Source of the DNA: Chloroflexota bacterium | GTDB taxonomy: Bacteria; Chloroflexota; Anaerolineae; Aggregatilineales; Phototrophicaceae | Direction of reading: 5' to 3' | Assembly: GCA_013388745.1 (NCBI GenBank) | Contig: JACAER010000009.1 | Span: forward strand, 62,001-126,000 | Length of the DNA: 64,000 nucleotides | Shown: positions 1 through 10,099 of the stretch, one piece after another | How positions within the stretch are numbered: the stretch's first letter is position 1 | Layout of the letters: each line of letters opens with the position of its first letter | Position numbers and translations under genes: made by a program | The notes under the pieces: generated by a model | What the model was told of the DNA's origin: nothing | The model's input: only the letters and a program-made list of their open reading frames with translations | Databases searched by the model: none

Positions 1-90
1 ATTTTTTGAGGACAACTGAATAGAGGTTTAACCCTCACCCGCCGCGCGCGCCCACCGAGTGGGGAGACCAGCACGCAGCGCGGGTTTGCG

Positions 91-125
91 CAGAGGCGAG
101 TCGTTGGCTCGCCTCTGTGATTTTT
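91..125 (+). terminator. hairpin with T-tract, probable terminator
   Basis: A perfect 10-bp stem (91-100 with 108-117) closes a 7-nt loop and is followed by TGATTTTT. The T-tract lies on the plus strand, so it fits termination of plus-strand transcription entering from the left. It also sits just beyond the end of the minus-strand lipoprotein gene and could end that transcript. The core GGCGAGTCGT..CTCGCC recurs almost exactly at 28307-28324. Confidence 0.5.
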
Positions 126-742
126 CAGGGCACGACCAGCGTCCAGGTGTATTGATAGATGAAGCCCGACGGCGCGCTGACGACGACATCGACGATATAA
201 CGCCCGGCGTTCAGATCGGCGGCGCGGAAGCAGTAATCGTAGCCGCTGGGCACAGCGCCCGCCGTGCCGCCGCGTCCATCGGAGACCGGGATCACAGGCG
301 GGTAAAACGTAAGCGTGGGCGCAACCGGCGGCTGATCGTTCAGGCGAATGGCGAAGCGCGGCAGGTCTTCCGGGCTGTCCCAGACTGCGCCGCGCTCCCA
401 GAAGGCGTCGCCACGCATAACGAAGCACACCTGATCGGCAATCAGCGGGTATTCGTCGTTGGCGCTCTCGGCCACGCCGCGCAGCACGCCGGGAAAATCG
501 CTGTTAAGATGCACATCGACAGCCGTGCCCGCCGCCAGCGGCGGCATGGACGTCGGCGCGGCAGGCACGCAGGCGGCCAGCAGCAGGCCAAGCAGCGCAG
601 TCGCCAGAATGCCAGGAGCGCGTAACGGATAGGGACGAGGCAGGCCTTGTCGGCGCGCGTCTCGTCCACCGCGCAACCATGCGCGAACCCGCTGAAGCGA
701 ACAGCGAAAGACAGAAGCGTGCTGTTGGAAAAAGTGTCTCAT
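125..742 (-). CDS. putative lipoprotein of unknown function
   Basis: I do not recognise a family. The 205-residue product has a hydrophobic stretch ending in LLLAAC (Cys58), a lipobox-like site for signal peptidase II, so a lipid-anchored extracytoplasmic location is inferred. About 57 residues precede the Cys, including an Arg-rich part, which is too long for a lipoprotein signal. The true start is therefore probably an internal non-ATG codon, because there is no other in-frame ATG. The remainder is rich in Val, Pro and Asp and looks like a small beta-rich secreted domain. The annotated ATG lies 8 nt downstream of the hydrolase stop, so the gene ends a three-gene minus-strand operon (CHAD, hydrolase, lipoprotein). 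Confidence 0.6.
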   Translation of the reverse strand: MRHFFQQHASVFRCSLQRVRAWLRGGRDARRQGLPRPYPLRAPGILATALLGLLLAACVPAAPTSMPPLAAGTAVDVHLNSDFPGVLRGVAESANDEYPLIADQVCFVMRGDAFWERGAVWDSPEDLPRFAIRLNDQPPVAPTLTFYPPVIPVSDGRGGTAGAVPSGYDYCFRAADLNAGRYIVDVVVSAPSGFIYQYTWTLVVP

Positions 743-750
743 GCAGGCCT

Positions 751-1524
751 TCAGACAGCAGCGAGCAGCGTTTTGATGGCGGCGAAATAAGCCTGCATTC
801 CATGATACAGCAGATCGTTGTGTCCGGCGCGCGCGATACGCAGCAGTGTTTTGTGGGCCGCGGGCGAGGCGGCATACAGGCGCTCGCCGTGTTCCAGCGG
901 GATGAGCGTGTCATGTTCGCCGTGAATGAGGAGCGTGGGCATCTGCACGCTGGCGATTTTGCGCTCGTTGGCGAACGGATCGTTGATGGCTTGCAGCAGC
1001 GCTCTGGGAATGCCGATGCCAGCGAGCAGCGAAGGCGTATGGGCAAACGCGCTGTCGAGAATCAGGCCGCGCAACTGCTGCGCGAAAGTGTAGGCCAGAT
1101 GCAGAGCGGGGGCGCTGCCCAACGAGCGCCCCATGACATACAGCGGCAAATCTGCCGGCACGCCATGCCCGGCCAGCGCGGCAGGCAGCGCGCGGAAGGC
1201 GGCTTCGGCGTCGGGCAGCAGCGTGCTGCCCAGCGGCCTGCCTGTGCTCCAGCCATAGCCGCGGTAATCCAGCACCAGCAGCGCAGCGCCACACTCACGG
1301 AACAGCGGCGCAAGATCGTCGTAATCGCTGGCGACTTCGCCGTTGCCGTGAAAAAAGACGATCAGCGCTTTTTCCGCGCCGTAATGCAGGCGGTAGCCCA
1401 GCGCGGCATCAGCGGCCACTGCCAGCGTGCCGTCGTGCGCGCCCGAATTCCCGCCGGAAACCGCCCGGCGCGGGTGAAACAGCATCGACAAAATCAGCGG
1501 GTTATCGATCAGAAAATCGGCCAT
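751..1524 (-). CDS. alpha/beta hydrolase
   Basis: A 257-residue soluble alpha/beta-hydrolase-fold protein. Visible landmarks are the oxyanion motif HGNGE (59-63), the nucleophile elbow G-R-S-L-G with Ser134, an acid in HGEHD (Asp205) and His235 in AGHND, so the catalytic triad looks complete. The layout resembles BAAT/S9-like and 'Bem46/YqkD' type hydrolases that lack a large lid. The substrate cannot be told from sequence. It lies 10 nt downstream of the CHAD gene and 8 nt upstream of the lipoprotein gene, so co-transcription is likely. Confidence 0.85.
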   Translation of the reverse strand: MADFLIDNPLILSMLFHPRRAVSGGNSGAHDGTLAVAADAALGYRLHYGAEKALIVFFHGNGEVASDYDDLAPLFRECGAALLVLDYRGYGWSTGRPLGSTLLPDAEAAFRALPAALAGHGVPADLPLYVMGRSLGSAPALHLAYTFAQQLRGLILDSAFAHTPSLLAGIGIPRALLQAINDPFANERKIASVQMPTLLIHGEHDTLIPLEHGERLYAASPAAHKTLLRIARAGHNDLLYHGMQAYFAAIKTLLAAV

Positions 1525-1534
1525 GCGGCCCTCT

Positions 1535-2689
1535 TCACAGTGCGGTCAGCGCCAGCGCCAGTTTGCGCTGCACGGTTTTGGTGTTGAAGCGCTGCCAGAC
1601 ACTTAAAAATGTGCTCTGTAACTGTACCTGTTCTGCTGCCAGCGCGTCAATATAGTGCTGCAAGGCGACAGCCTGCTCTGTGTCCAGATCGGTGAGCAGA
1701 TCACCCAGCGCCGCTTGCGCCACGACCACATCGTTCAGCCGGCCTAAGTGATCCTGTATCTTTTTCAGATCGTCGATAAAACCGTCAATTTCCGTGCCGA
1801 GCACAGCGCTGAAAAGTGAGACGGCATAACGCATCCGCTTAAATTCAACGCGCAGCGCGTGCAAAATGTCGGGCGCGGCGCTTTCGATGTCGTGGTTGTG
1901 GGCGTAGGCGCGCACCGCGGCCAGGTGCTCATAAGCCAACATCGGCAGAGTCAGCCCCAGTGGATAAAGCGAATCGTGGCTAATGCCCATTCCCGGCGTG
2001 GTCAGGAAGACACTGTAGGCTTGGACAAAGCGCCGATAACGCTTGCTGTCCAGCACATCGATCAAATCGGCGCGCAGCGCTTCGCGCTGGAATTTGAGCA
2101 TGGCGATCACTTCTTGCAGCGCGGCGGCGGTGACGGCGGGGTCCGCCTGTGCGGTCTCCTGCGCCGCTTCCTGCGCCGCTTCCTGCGCCGCTTCCTGCGC
2201 CGCTTCCTGCGCCGCTTCCTGCGCCGCTTCCTGCGCCGCTTCCTGCGCCGCTTCCTGCGCCGCTTCGCTGGCTGCCCCGTCGGCGGCGGCCTGCTTCTTT
2301 TTGCGGGCGGGTTTGGGCGGCGCCGTCAAGGTTTGCGCGTAATGTTCAATGCCTTCGATCATCACATCGAGATCGCGCACGGCGCCCAGGGCGCGGGCCA
2401 CTTTGCGCAGGCGGCGGCCAAAAGTATAGATGACCTTTTCTTTAAAATACGGCGCGAGCAAACGCAGCGCGCTGCGCATCCGGCGTGTAGCCACGCGCAT
2501 ATCGTGTACGTCTTCGATGTCGGCACCGCTGCGGCTGCCGGCTTCGTGCTGCAACATCTTGACGAAATCGGCCAGCAGCACCTTGCGCCCGGCTTCGGCC
2601 ATGCTGTCCAGCGGGCTCACGGGTTGAATCCGGGTTTGAAGGGCGGTGATAAAATCCGCCGCCACTGTTTCTTCCACTACAATATCCAT
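1535..2689 (-). CDS. CHAD domain protein with EAAQ repeat insert
   Basis: A 384-residue CHAD (conserved histidine alpha-helical domain) protein; the family binds inorganic polyphosphate through conserved His and basic residues. The first half carries HDMRVATRRMR (62-72), the second half a similar HALRVEFKRMRY motif, giving the two pseudo-symmetric four-helix halves. Between them, residues 142-181 are nine EAAQ units plus ETAQ, expected to form a long charged helix or spacer. That insert is absent from typical CHAD proteins. The ATG is well supported by AAGGAG 8 nt upstream. No CYTH domain is fused, but a separate CYTH gene lies at 24171-24776. Confidence 0.88.
   Translation of the reverse strand: MDIVVEETVAADFITALQTRIQPVSPLDSMAEAGRKVLLADFVKMLQHEAGSRSGADIEDVHDMRVATRRMRSALRLLAPYFKEKVIYTFGRRLRKVARALGAVRDLDVMIEGIEHYAQTLTAPPKPARKKKQAAADGAASEAAQEAAQEAAQEAAQEAAQEAAQEAAQEAAQEAAQETAQADPAVTAAALQEVIAMLKFQREALRADLIDVLDSKRYRRFVQAYSVFLTTPGMGISHDSLYPLGLTLPMLAYEHLAAVRAYAHNHDIESAAPDILHALRVEFKRMRYAVSLFSAVLGTEIDGFIDDLKKIQDHLGRLNDVVVAQAALGDLLTDLDTEQAVALQHYIDALAAEQVQLQSTFLSVWQRFNTKTVQRKLALALTAL
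2155..2268. repeat. 12-bp tandem repeat inside the CHAD gene
   Basis: About nine nearly perfect copies of the 12-nt unit GCGCCGCTTCCT (plus strand) lie in the coding sequence of the CHAD gene and give its EAAQ repeats. As 12 is a multiple of 3, copy-number change by slippage keeps the frame. The repeats also hold the other frames open, producing spurious LRRF and APLP reading frames on the plus strand. Confidence 0.95.
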
Positions 2690-2699
2690 GGGGAGTACT

Positions 2700-2780
2700 C
2701 CTTATAACGATAGGGTTAAATGTTAAGGAAGAATTATATATAATTTAAGAATTTTTTATATTAAGATTACCCTACGCTCG
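2700..2780 (-). promoter_or_regulatory. AT-rich leader and likely promoter of the CHAD operon
   Basis: An ~80-bp tract far richer in A/T than its surroundings precedes the CHAD start. Read on the minus strand it contains TATAAT within ATATATAATTC, a good -10 candidate, but no convincing TTGACA at 17 nt. Assignment rests on position and composition only. Confidence 0.35.
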
Positions 2781-2831
2781 TGTTAAAAAGTGCGTAGAAA
2801 ATGGGGCGCGGACGGTGCCGCTGCTGTGGCA

Positions 2832-3020
2832 TTATCCCCTGAACAATTCTGGCACCAGAAACAAGCGCTTGGTGATTTTGGCGTGGCGCGCAATCGTGGG
2901 CATTTTGGACACAATCTCCCCATCCAGGATTTCAAATGGGCCTTCTTGAGCAGAGCGGTGGATAAACTCATCAAGAGTCATGACGCCGGTGTGTGGAAGC
3001 GCATGTTGTGCCATGAGCAT
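2832..3020 (-). pseudogene. Uma2-family N-terminal remnant
   Basis: A 62-codon frame reads MTLDEFIHRSAQ...GPFEILDGEIV and then ARHAKITKRLF, matching the first helix-strand segment typical of Uma2 (DUF820, PD-(D/E)XK nuclease-fold) proteins, which are normally ~190 residues. It stops right after this segment and the central Asp/Glu-Lys catalytic core is missing. I read it as a decayed copy. An AAGGAC precedes the second Met. The surrounding 2690-3132 interval holds no other gene I can support. Confidence 0.5.
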
Positions 3021-3132
3021 TGTCCTTGCTGACTGGATGAGCTCCTATTATAGAGCAAGTGGCAGCACGTTGCGCGGAGGCAGCGCTTGTTCGTTATAAT
3101 GGGGCGAAAAAGAGTGAGCGGAGCAGTACACC

Positions 3133-4815
<1,683 letters not shown>

Positions 4816-4916
4816 GAACTACCGCGAACATAAAGCGGAAATGGACACGCAGGACACAGCAGATCAGGCAGAATCGCGGGCGATGCATGAAAAATTTTCA
4901 ATAAGGACAAGTTGCT

Positions 4917-5744
4917 ATGCAATTTTCGCAGGGGACACTCAAAACGGCGGACGGGCTGGCGCTGCGCACGGTGGCATGGACGCCCGCCGCGTCCGCTAAG
5001 GCCGCCATCGTGATCGCGCACGGGCTGGCCGAGCATATCGGGCGTTATGAACACGTCGCGCAATTTTTTGTCGATACGCACGGCTACGCCGTTTACGGAA
5101 TCGACCATCGCGGGCACGGGCAGAGCCAAGGGCTGCGCACCTATTTCGACAGCTTCGACCAACCTGTCTCAGACTTCAAGCGCTATGTGGACACACTCAA
5201 GCCGCAGCACAGCAAGCTGTTTTTGTATGGGCACAGTATGGGGTCGCTGATCGCGCTGCTGTATGTGCTGAAGTATCCGCAGGATTTCGCCGCGCTGGTT
5301 TCTACCGGCACGCCGTTGGACGCCGATACAACAGTGGCCGCGCCCGTGATTGCGCTGGCGACGCTGCTGGACAAAATCATCCCCAAAGTCAACTTTTTGC
5401 CGCTGGATAGCAGCGCCCTGTCGCACGATGCCGCCGTCGTGGCCGCTTATGACGCCGACCCGCTGGTAGACCGCAAGCCAACGCGCATCCATATGGGCAT
5501 GGGCATTATGCATGGCGCGCAGGAAGTCAAAAGACGGCTGGCGGAAATCACGCTGCCGCTGCTGATTCTGCACGGCGGCGCGGACAAAATCTGCCCGCCC
5601 TCCGGCAGCCGCGTGCTGCACAACGGCGCCGGCGCGGCGGACAAGACGCTGCACATTTACGACGGGCTGTACCACGAGATTCACAACGAAAAAGAGCGCG
5701 GCGAAGTGCTGGCGCGCATCGCCGCGTGGCTGGCCGCGCGTTAA
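4917..5744 (+). CDS. alpha/beta hydrolase, monoacylglycerol-lipase-like
   Basis: A 275-residue serine hydrolase of the S33/Hydrolase_4 (monoacylglycerol lipase, lysophospholipase L2) type. It shows HGLAEHIGRY (35-44), DHRGHGQS (63-70), the nucleophile elbow G-H-S-M-G with Ser107, Asp223 in HGGADKICPP and His253 in YHEIHNE. This is a full triad in the usual spacing. No signal peptide is visible, so it is probably cytoplasmic and acts on a glycerolipid or short ester. AAGGAC lies ~9 nt before the ATG. It follows the mutase by ~100 nt on the same strand; a shared transcript is possible. Confidence 0.85.
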   Translation: MQFSQGTLKTADGLALRTVAWTPAASAKAAIVIAHGLAEHIGRYEHVAQFFVDTHGYAVYGIDHRGHGQSQGLRTYFDSFDQPVSDFKRYVDTLKPQHSKLFLYGHSMGSLIALLYVLKYPQDFAALVSTGTPLDADTTVAAPVIALATLLDKIIPKVNFLPLDSSALSHDAAVVAAYDADPLVDRKPTRIHMGMGIMHGAQEVKRRLAEITLPLLILHGGADKICPPSGSRVLHNGAGAADKTLHIYDGLYHEIHNEKERGEVLARIAAWLAAR

Positions 5745-6053
5745 AGCACGCGCACATCTTAACGTTTTATCGCCTTTGGACTGCATTACAGTGAAAGTAA
5801 CTATCTTAATATTATGCGGTCGGGAAGCAATAGCATGACATCCGTAATCGAGCGCACAGCGCGTCCCCGTTTCGTCGTCTACAGGATAGGGGGCAGCATC
5901 GAAGCTGCGAACGTCTCTGAGTTCAGGACAGGGGCGCGCTGCCCCTGTCTGTGAGTCTTTGCTTAGAGTTCTGCGCCCTCGTTTTGCGCCCCGTCAGGGG
6001 TTCGATTACAATGTGAAGAAATACCCCTTTTTGTTAATTATTTGGGCACGTCA
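5745..6053 (+). terminator. gene-free interval with a hairpin (5927-5949)
   Basis: The 309-nt gap between the lipase and livG has no supportable gene. It contains a perfect 9-bp stem, GACAGGGGC at 5927-5935 and GCCCCTGTC at 5941-5949, with a 5-nt loop. It is followed by TGTGAGTCTTT rather than a clean T-run, so it is at best a weak terminator of the lipase transcript. Confidence 0.35.
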
Positions 6054-6824
6054 ATGGAAAAAAACAAACTGCATGTCAATAACATCTCTCTAAGTTTTGG
6101 CGGCATCAAAGCCCTGCACAACATCGACTTCAAAGTGCGCCTCGGCGAAATTCTGGCCGTGATCGGGCCGAACGGCGCCGGCAAAACCAGCCTCATCAAC
6201 TGCATCAACGGCTTCTATAAACCGCAGGAAGGCGCGATTCTGTTCGACGGCAAAGACATCACCCATGAGCCGCCCTTCCGCCGCGCGCAGATCGGCATCA
6301 GCCGCACGTTTCAGAATATCGCGCTCTACACCAATATGACCGCGCTGGACAACCTGATGGCCGCGCGCCATATCCACATGAAATCCAACCTGCTGACCGG
6401 CGCGCTGTTCCTCGGGGCGGCACAGCGCGAGGAAATTCAGCACCGCCGGAAGGTCGAGGAGATCATCGACTTTTTGGAAATGGAGGCGGTGCGCAAGTCG
6501 ATTGTCGGCAACCTGGCCTACGGCTTGCGCAAGCGCATTGAATTGGGGCGCGCGCTGGCGCTGGAGCCGACGCTGCTGCTGCTGGATGAGCCGATGGCAG
6601 GCATGAATGTCGAGGAAAAAGAGGACATGGCGCGCTTCATTCTCGACATCCACGAACGGCAGGACATGACGATTCTGCTGGTGGAACACGACATGGGCCT
6701 GGTGATGGACATTTCTGACCGGGTGGTGGTGCTGAACTTCGGCCAGAAGATCGCCGAAGGCACACCTGACGACATCAAACAAGACCCGCGCGTGATCGAA
6801 GCCTATCTGGGGAAAGAGCATTAA
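6054..6824 (+). CDS. livG: branched-chain amino acid-type ABC transporter ATPase LivG
   Basis: ATP-binding subunit of a HAAT-family (Liv) importer. It has Walker A GPNGAGKTS near the N-terminus, the Q-loop in SRTFQNIAL, a LivG-type signature LAYGLRKRIEL in place of canonical LSGGQ, Walker B LLLLDEP, and a switch His in VEHDMG. The C-terminal TPDDIKQDPRVIEAYLG is typical of LivG. The frame is open from a TTG at 6042, but ATG 6054 is chosen because neither has a clear Shine-Dalgarno sequence and ATG fits the family length. Only 3 nt separate it from the acyl-CoA ligase gene. No second ATPase (LivF) occurs in the window. Confidence 0.9.
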   Translation: MEKNKLHVNNISLSFGGIKALHNIDFKVRLGEILAVIGPNGAGKTSLINCINGFYKPQEGAILFDGKDITHEPPFRRAQIGISRTFQNIALYTNMTALDNLMAARHIHMKSNLLTGALFLGAAQREEIQHRRKVEEIIDFLEMEAVRKSIVGNLAYGLRKRIELGRALALEPTLLLLDEPMAGMNVEEKEDMARFILDIHERQDMTILLVEHDMGLVMDISDRVVVLNFGQKIAEGTPDDIKQDPRVIEAYLGKEH

Positions 6825-6827
6825 ACA

Positions 6828-8795
6828 ATGAGCGTGACCACAGCGCAAAAGAGCGAAAAAATTTACGGCGCCAAACAAGCTTATGAACTCAAGCCTTTAG
6901 ACCCCAATCTGGATACCCTACCCAAGAATTTCCTGGCGCGCGTGCGCGAGATGGGCAGCAAGGTCGCGCAGCGCAAAAAACGCTATGGCATCTGGCAGGA
7001 ATACACCTGGCAAGAAGTCTACCAGCACGTCCACGATCTGGCGCTGGGGCTGGCGAGTCTGGGGCTGAAGCGCGGCGAAAAAGTGTGCATTATCGGCGAA
7101 AACGACCCTGAATTTTACTGGGCAGAGATCGCCGTGTGGAGCGTGGGCGGCATCACCACCGCGCTGTTCACCGACGCCGGCCTGCAAGAACTGACTTACG
7201 TCGTCGATAATTCCGACACAGTGTTTTTGTTCGCCCATGACCAGGAACAGGTCGATAAGGCGCTGGCCATCCGTGAAAAAGTGCCCAACGTGCGCAAGGT
7301 TGTGTATTGGGATGACAAAGGGCTGTGGAATTACGACGACGAATGGCTGATGGCCTACCGCGATGTCGAACAATTGGGGCGCGACTTCGCCGCCAAAAAT
7401 CCGCAGTACTTTGAGCAGGCTATTGCGCAGGGGCAGGGCGAAGACATCGCGCTCTTCAGCTATACTTCCGGCACGACCAGCCTGCCCAAAGGCGCGATGA
7501 TCCGCCACCGCAATCTGCTCTACAACGCCAAAAACAACAGCGTGCTCAACCCCTCCTATCCCAGCGATAATTACCTGTCGTTCAGCCCGCTGGCGTGGAT
7601 TACCGAGCAATCGTTGGGCGTGACCGGGCATTTGCTCTTTGGCACACAGGTCAATTTCCCCGAAAATGCGCAAACCGTGCAGAACGATCTGCGCGAAGTC
7701 GCGCCCAGCGCGCTGCTGTTCCCCAGCCGCGTGTGGGAAGGCATCGCCAGCATCACGATGGTGCGGCTGAAGGACAGTTCGTGGATTAACCGCGCGCTGT
7801 TCGGGCTGTTCCTGCCGGTGGCCTATAAGGTGATCGATTTTCAGGACGCCGGCAAAGCCGTGCCGCCGCAGTGGCGTTTTTTGCGCTGGCTGGCCGAGTT
7901 TGCGGTGTTCGAGCCGCTGCGCGACAAAATCGGCATGACTCGCCTGCGCACCGCCTATACCTCTGGCGCGGCACTGAGTCCCGATATGCTGCGTTATTTC
8001 CGCGCCATCGGCCTGGAACTGTACAACCTCTATGGCTCGACCGAATGCCAGGCGCACACTTTCCACTATCCCGGCGAATTTAAGCTGGCGACGGTGGGTG
8101 TGCCCGCGCCGGGCGTGGAAATCAAACTGAGCGATGAGCGCGAAATCTGGGTGCGCAGCAAGGCGGTGTTCGCCGGTTACTACAAAGACGAGAAGAAGAC
8201 CAAAGAAGCGATTGACGAAGATGGTTTCTTCCACACCGGCGACGCCGGCGTGTTCGATGCCGACGGGCATCTGATTTACCTCGATCGTGTCTCGGACATG
8301 ATCGAACTGGCCAACGGCGAAAAATTCAGCCCGCAGTATATCGAAGGCCGCCTGAAGTTCAGCCCCTACATTCAGGATGTGATGGCCGTGGGCGGTTGGG
8401 ACATGCATTACGTCACGGCTATCATCAATATCGACTTCGAGAATGTGGCGCGCTGGGCCGAAAAGAACCGCATCAGCTTTACGACGTTCGTCGATCTCTC
8501 ACAAAAACAGGAAGTGGCCGACCTCATCCGGCAGGACGTGGAGCGCGTGAACCAAACACTGCCGGAGGCCGCGCGCGTCAAAAAGTTCGTCGTGCTGCAC
8601 AAGGCGTTCGACGCCGACGAAGCCGAACTGACGCGCACACGCAAGCTGCGGCGGCGCGCGCTGGAGCAAAAATACGGCGATATGCTCACCGCCATGTATC
8701 AAAATCTGGCGGAAGTCATCGTCAAGGCAGAGGTCAAATACCGCGACGGGCGCACTGGCACGATCGAAACAGCCGTTAAGGTCTCGACAGTGTAG
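6828..8795 (+). CDS. long-chain acyl-CoA synthetase (AMP-forming)
   Basis: A 655-residue ANL-superfamily ligase that activates a carboxylic acid with ATP and CoA. The P-loop is YTSGTTSLPKGAM (~211-223), the A5 region YGSTECQ (~400), and the A7/A8 region HTGDAGVFDADGHLIYLDR (~468-486) followed by ANGEKFSPQYIE, characteristic of long-chain FadD/ACSL-like enzymes. It sits between livG and livH with a 3-nt gap on the left, which suggests that the transported compound is a carboxylic acid that is then made into a CoA thioester. The acid itself cannot be identified. Length is normal for the family. Confidence 0.88.
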   Translation: MSVTTAQKSEKIYGAKQAYELKPLDPNLDTLPKNFLARVREMGSKVAQRKKRYGIWQEYTWQEVYQHVHDLALGLASLGLKRGEKVCIIGENDPEFYWAEIAVWSVGGITTALFTDAGLQELTYVVDNSDTVFLFAHDQEQVDKALAIREKVPNVRKVVYWDDKGLWNYDDEWLMAYRDVEQLGRDFAAKNPQYFEQAIAQGQGEDIALFSYTSGTTSLPKGAMIRHRNLLYNAKNNSVLNPSYPSDNYLSFSPLAWITEQSLGVTGHLLFGTQVNFPENAQTVQNDLREVAPSALLFPSRVWEGIASITMVRLKDSSWINRALFGLFLPVAYKVIDFQDAGKAVPPQWRFLRWLAEFAVFEPLRDKIGMTRLRTAYTSGAALSPDMLRYFRAIGLELYNLYGSTECQAHTFHYPGEFKLATVGVPAPGVEIKLSDEREIWVRSKAVFAGYYKDEKKTKEAIDEDGFFHTGDAGVFDADGHLIYLDRVSDMIELANGEKFSPQYIEGRLKFSPYIQDVMAVGGWDMHYVTAIINIDFENVARWAEKNRISFTTFVDLSQKQEVADLIRQDVERVNQTLPEAARVKKFVVLHKAFDADEAELTRTRKLRRRALEQKYGDMLTAMYQNLAEVIVKAEVKYRDGRTGTIETAVKVSTV

Positions 8796-8893
8796 GCCAA
8801 AACGGATTTGTATGTGCAGGACGCAGGGGTGTGGCATTCTTGCCGTCCAACACGCACGGCGAACGCTTTGAAATTTGAAAGAGGATTATTGCT

Positions 8894-10081
8894 TTGACAA
8901 ACTTACTGAGCAGAAGCAAACTTCCGACGACTCTTTCGTATGTGGCGGTGCTGGCGATTGTCGTGCTGTGGCTGCTGCCGCTGGTGTTCCAGCAAGCGCC
9001 CAATCGGCTGGTGCAAAGCACGGTCACGGGGCTGCTGGTGGGCGGCATCTACGCGCTCATCGCCCTGGGTATCGTCGTCATCAACAAGGCGTCGGGCGTG
9101 TTCAACTTCGCGCACGGCGGGCTGATGATGGTGGCGGGCTTCATGTTCTTCAGCTTTTTCACCACCAGCAGCATTTCGCTGCCCTTCGCCGTGCTTTTTT
9201 CGCTGGCGACGGTGGCGCTGGCGATCACGACGCCCGGTTGGCGCAATACGCTGCGCAGCCCCACGCTGCTGGTCGGCGGCATCGTGGCGGTCGTCGTGCT
9301 GTCCGCCGTGTTGGGTCTCGGCGGCAGCGAATTGAAATGGATCCGCGCGATTGTCGGCGCCACGATGGGCGCGGTGCTGCTGGGGCTGGCGGTGGAACGC
9401 TTCACTATTCGCCCGCTGATCGGCCAGCCGTTGTTCGCTTCGGTCATGGTCACGCTGGCGGTGTCGCTGGTGCTCAACGGCACGACACAGCTTTTGTGGG
9501 GCAGCCAACCGAATTCGCTGCTGATTTTCACCGAAATTAATCCCATTGGGCTGGAAGTAAAAGCCAGTTCACTGCGCTTCGACACGACAGCGCTGCTGGG
9601 CGGCAACATCTCGATTGAGCGCACACGCCTGTACGCTTTCGGGCTGGCGCTGGTGGCTTTCGCCGGCTTCTGGCTCTTTTTCCGCTATACCACTGTGGGG
9701 CTGGCGATGCGCGCCATCTCCGAAAATCAAATTCTGGCGCAGTCGATGGGCATGCGCGTGCGCATGATTCTGGCGGTAGCGTGGGGCATTGCGGCGCTGC
9801 TGGCGGGGGCGGCGGGCGTGCTGCAAGGCGGCGCAACCAGTCTCGACACCAACATGCAGTTTTTGGCCCTGCGGGCTTTCCCGGCGGTGCTGCTCGGCGG
9901 CATCGAATCGATTCCCGGCGCGCTGGTCGGCGGGCTGGCGATCGGCCTGACGGAAGAATATTCCAAGCTGCTGTTTTCGGGCGACGTGGGCGAACAGCTT
10001 GCGCCGTATGTGGTGTTGATGGTGGTGCTCGTGCTGCGCCCGGAAGGCCTGTTCGGCCAGAAGCGCATTGACCGTATTTAA
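8894..10081 (+). CDS. livH: branched-chain amino acid-type ABC transporter permease LivH
   Basis: A 395-residue polytopic permease of the LivH class. The hallmark stretch GGIYALIALGIVVINKASG then FNFAHGG lies near the N-terminus, and the C-terminal half has ENQILAQSMG...AWGIAALLAGAAGVL and FPAVLLGGIESIPGALVGG, the usual ATPase-contact region. It is longer than the ~300-residue norm because of extra hydrophobic segments around residues 70-160. The start is a TTG with AAAGAGG about 12 nt upstream. It is co-linear with livG, the acyl-CoA ligase and livM. Confidence 0.88.
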   Translation: MTNLLSRSKLPTTLSYVAVLAIVVLWLLPLVFQQAPNRLVQSTVTGLLVGGIYALIALGIVVINKASGVFNFAHGGLMMVAGFMFFSFFTTSSISLPFAVLFSLATVALAITTPGWRNTLRSPTLLVGGIVAVVVLSAVLGLGGSELKWIRAIVGATMGAVLLGLAVERFTIRPLIGQPLFASVMVTLAVSLVLNGTTQLLWGSQPNSLLIFTEINPIGLEVKASSLRFDTTALLGGNISIERTRLYAFGLALVAFAGFWLFFRYTTVGLAMRAISENQILAQSMGMRVRMILAVAWGIAALLAGAAGVLQGGATSLDTNMQFLALRAFPAVLLGGIESIPGALVGGLAIGLTEEYSKLLFSGDVGEQLAPYVVLMVVLVLRPEGLFGQKRIDRI

Positions 10082-10099
10082 GGCCTGAAGGAGCGAATT

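Noticed and set aside
2155-2268. CRISPR-like or other non-coding repeat array
   Set aside because: Units are contiguous 12-mers without spacers and lie in frame within the CHAD gene.
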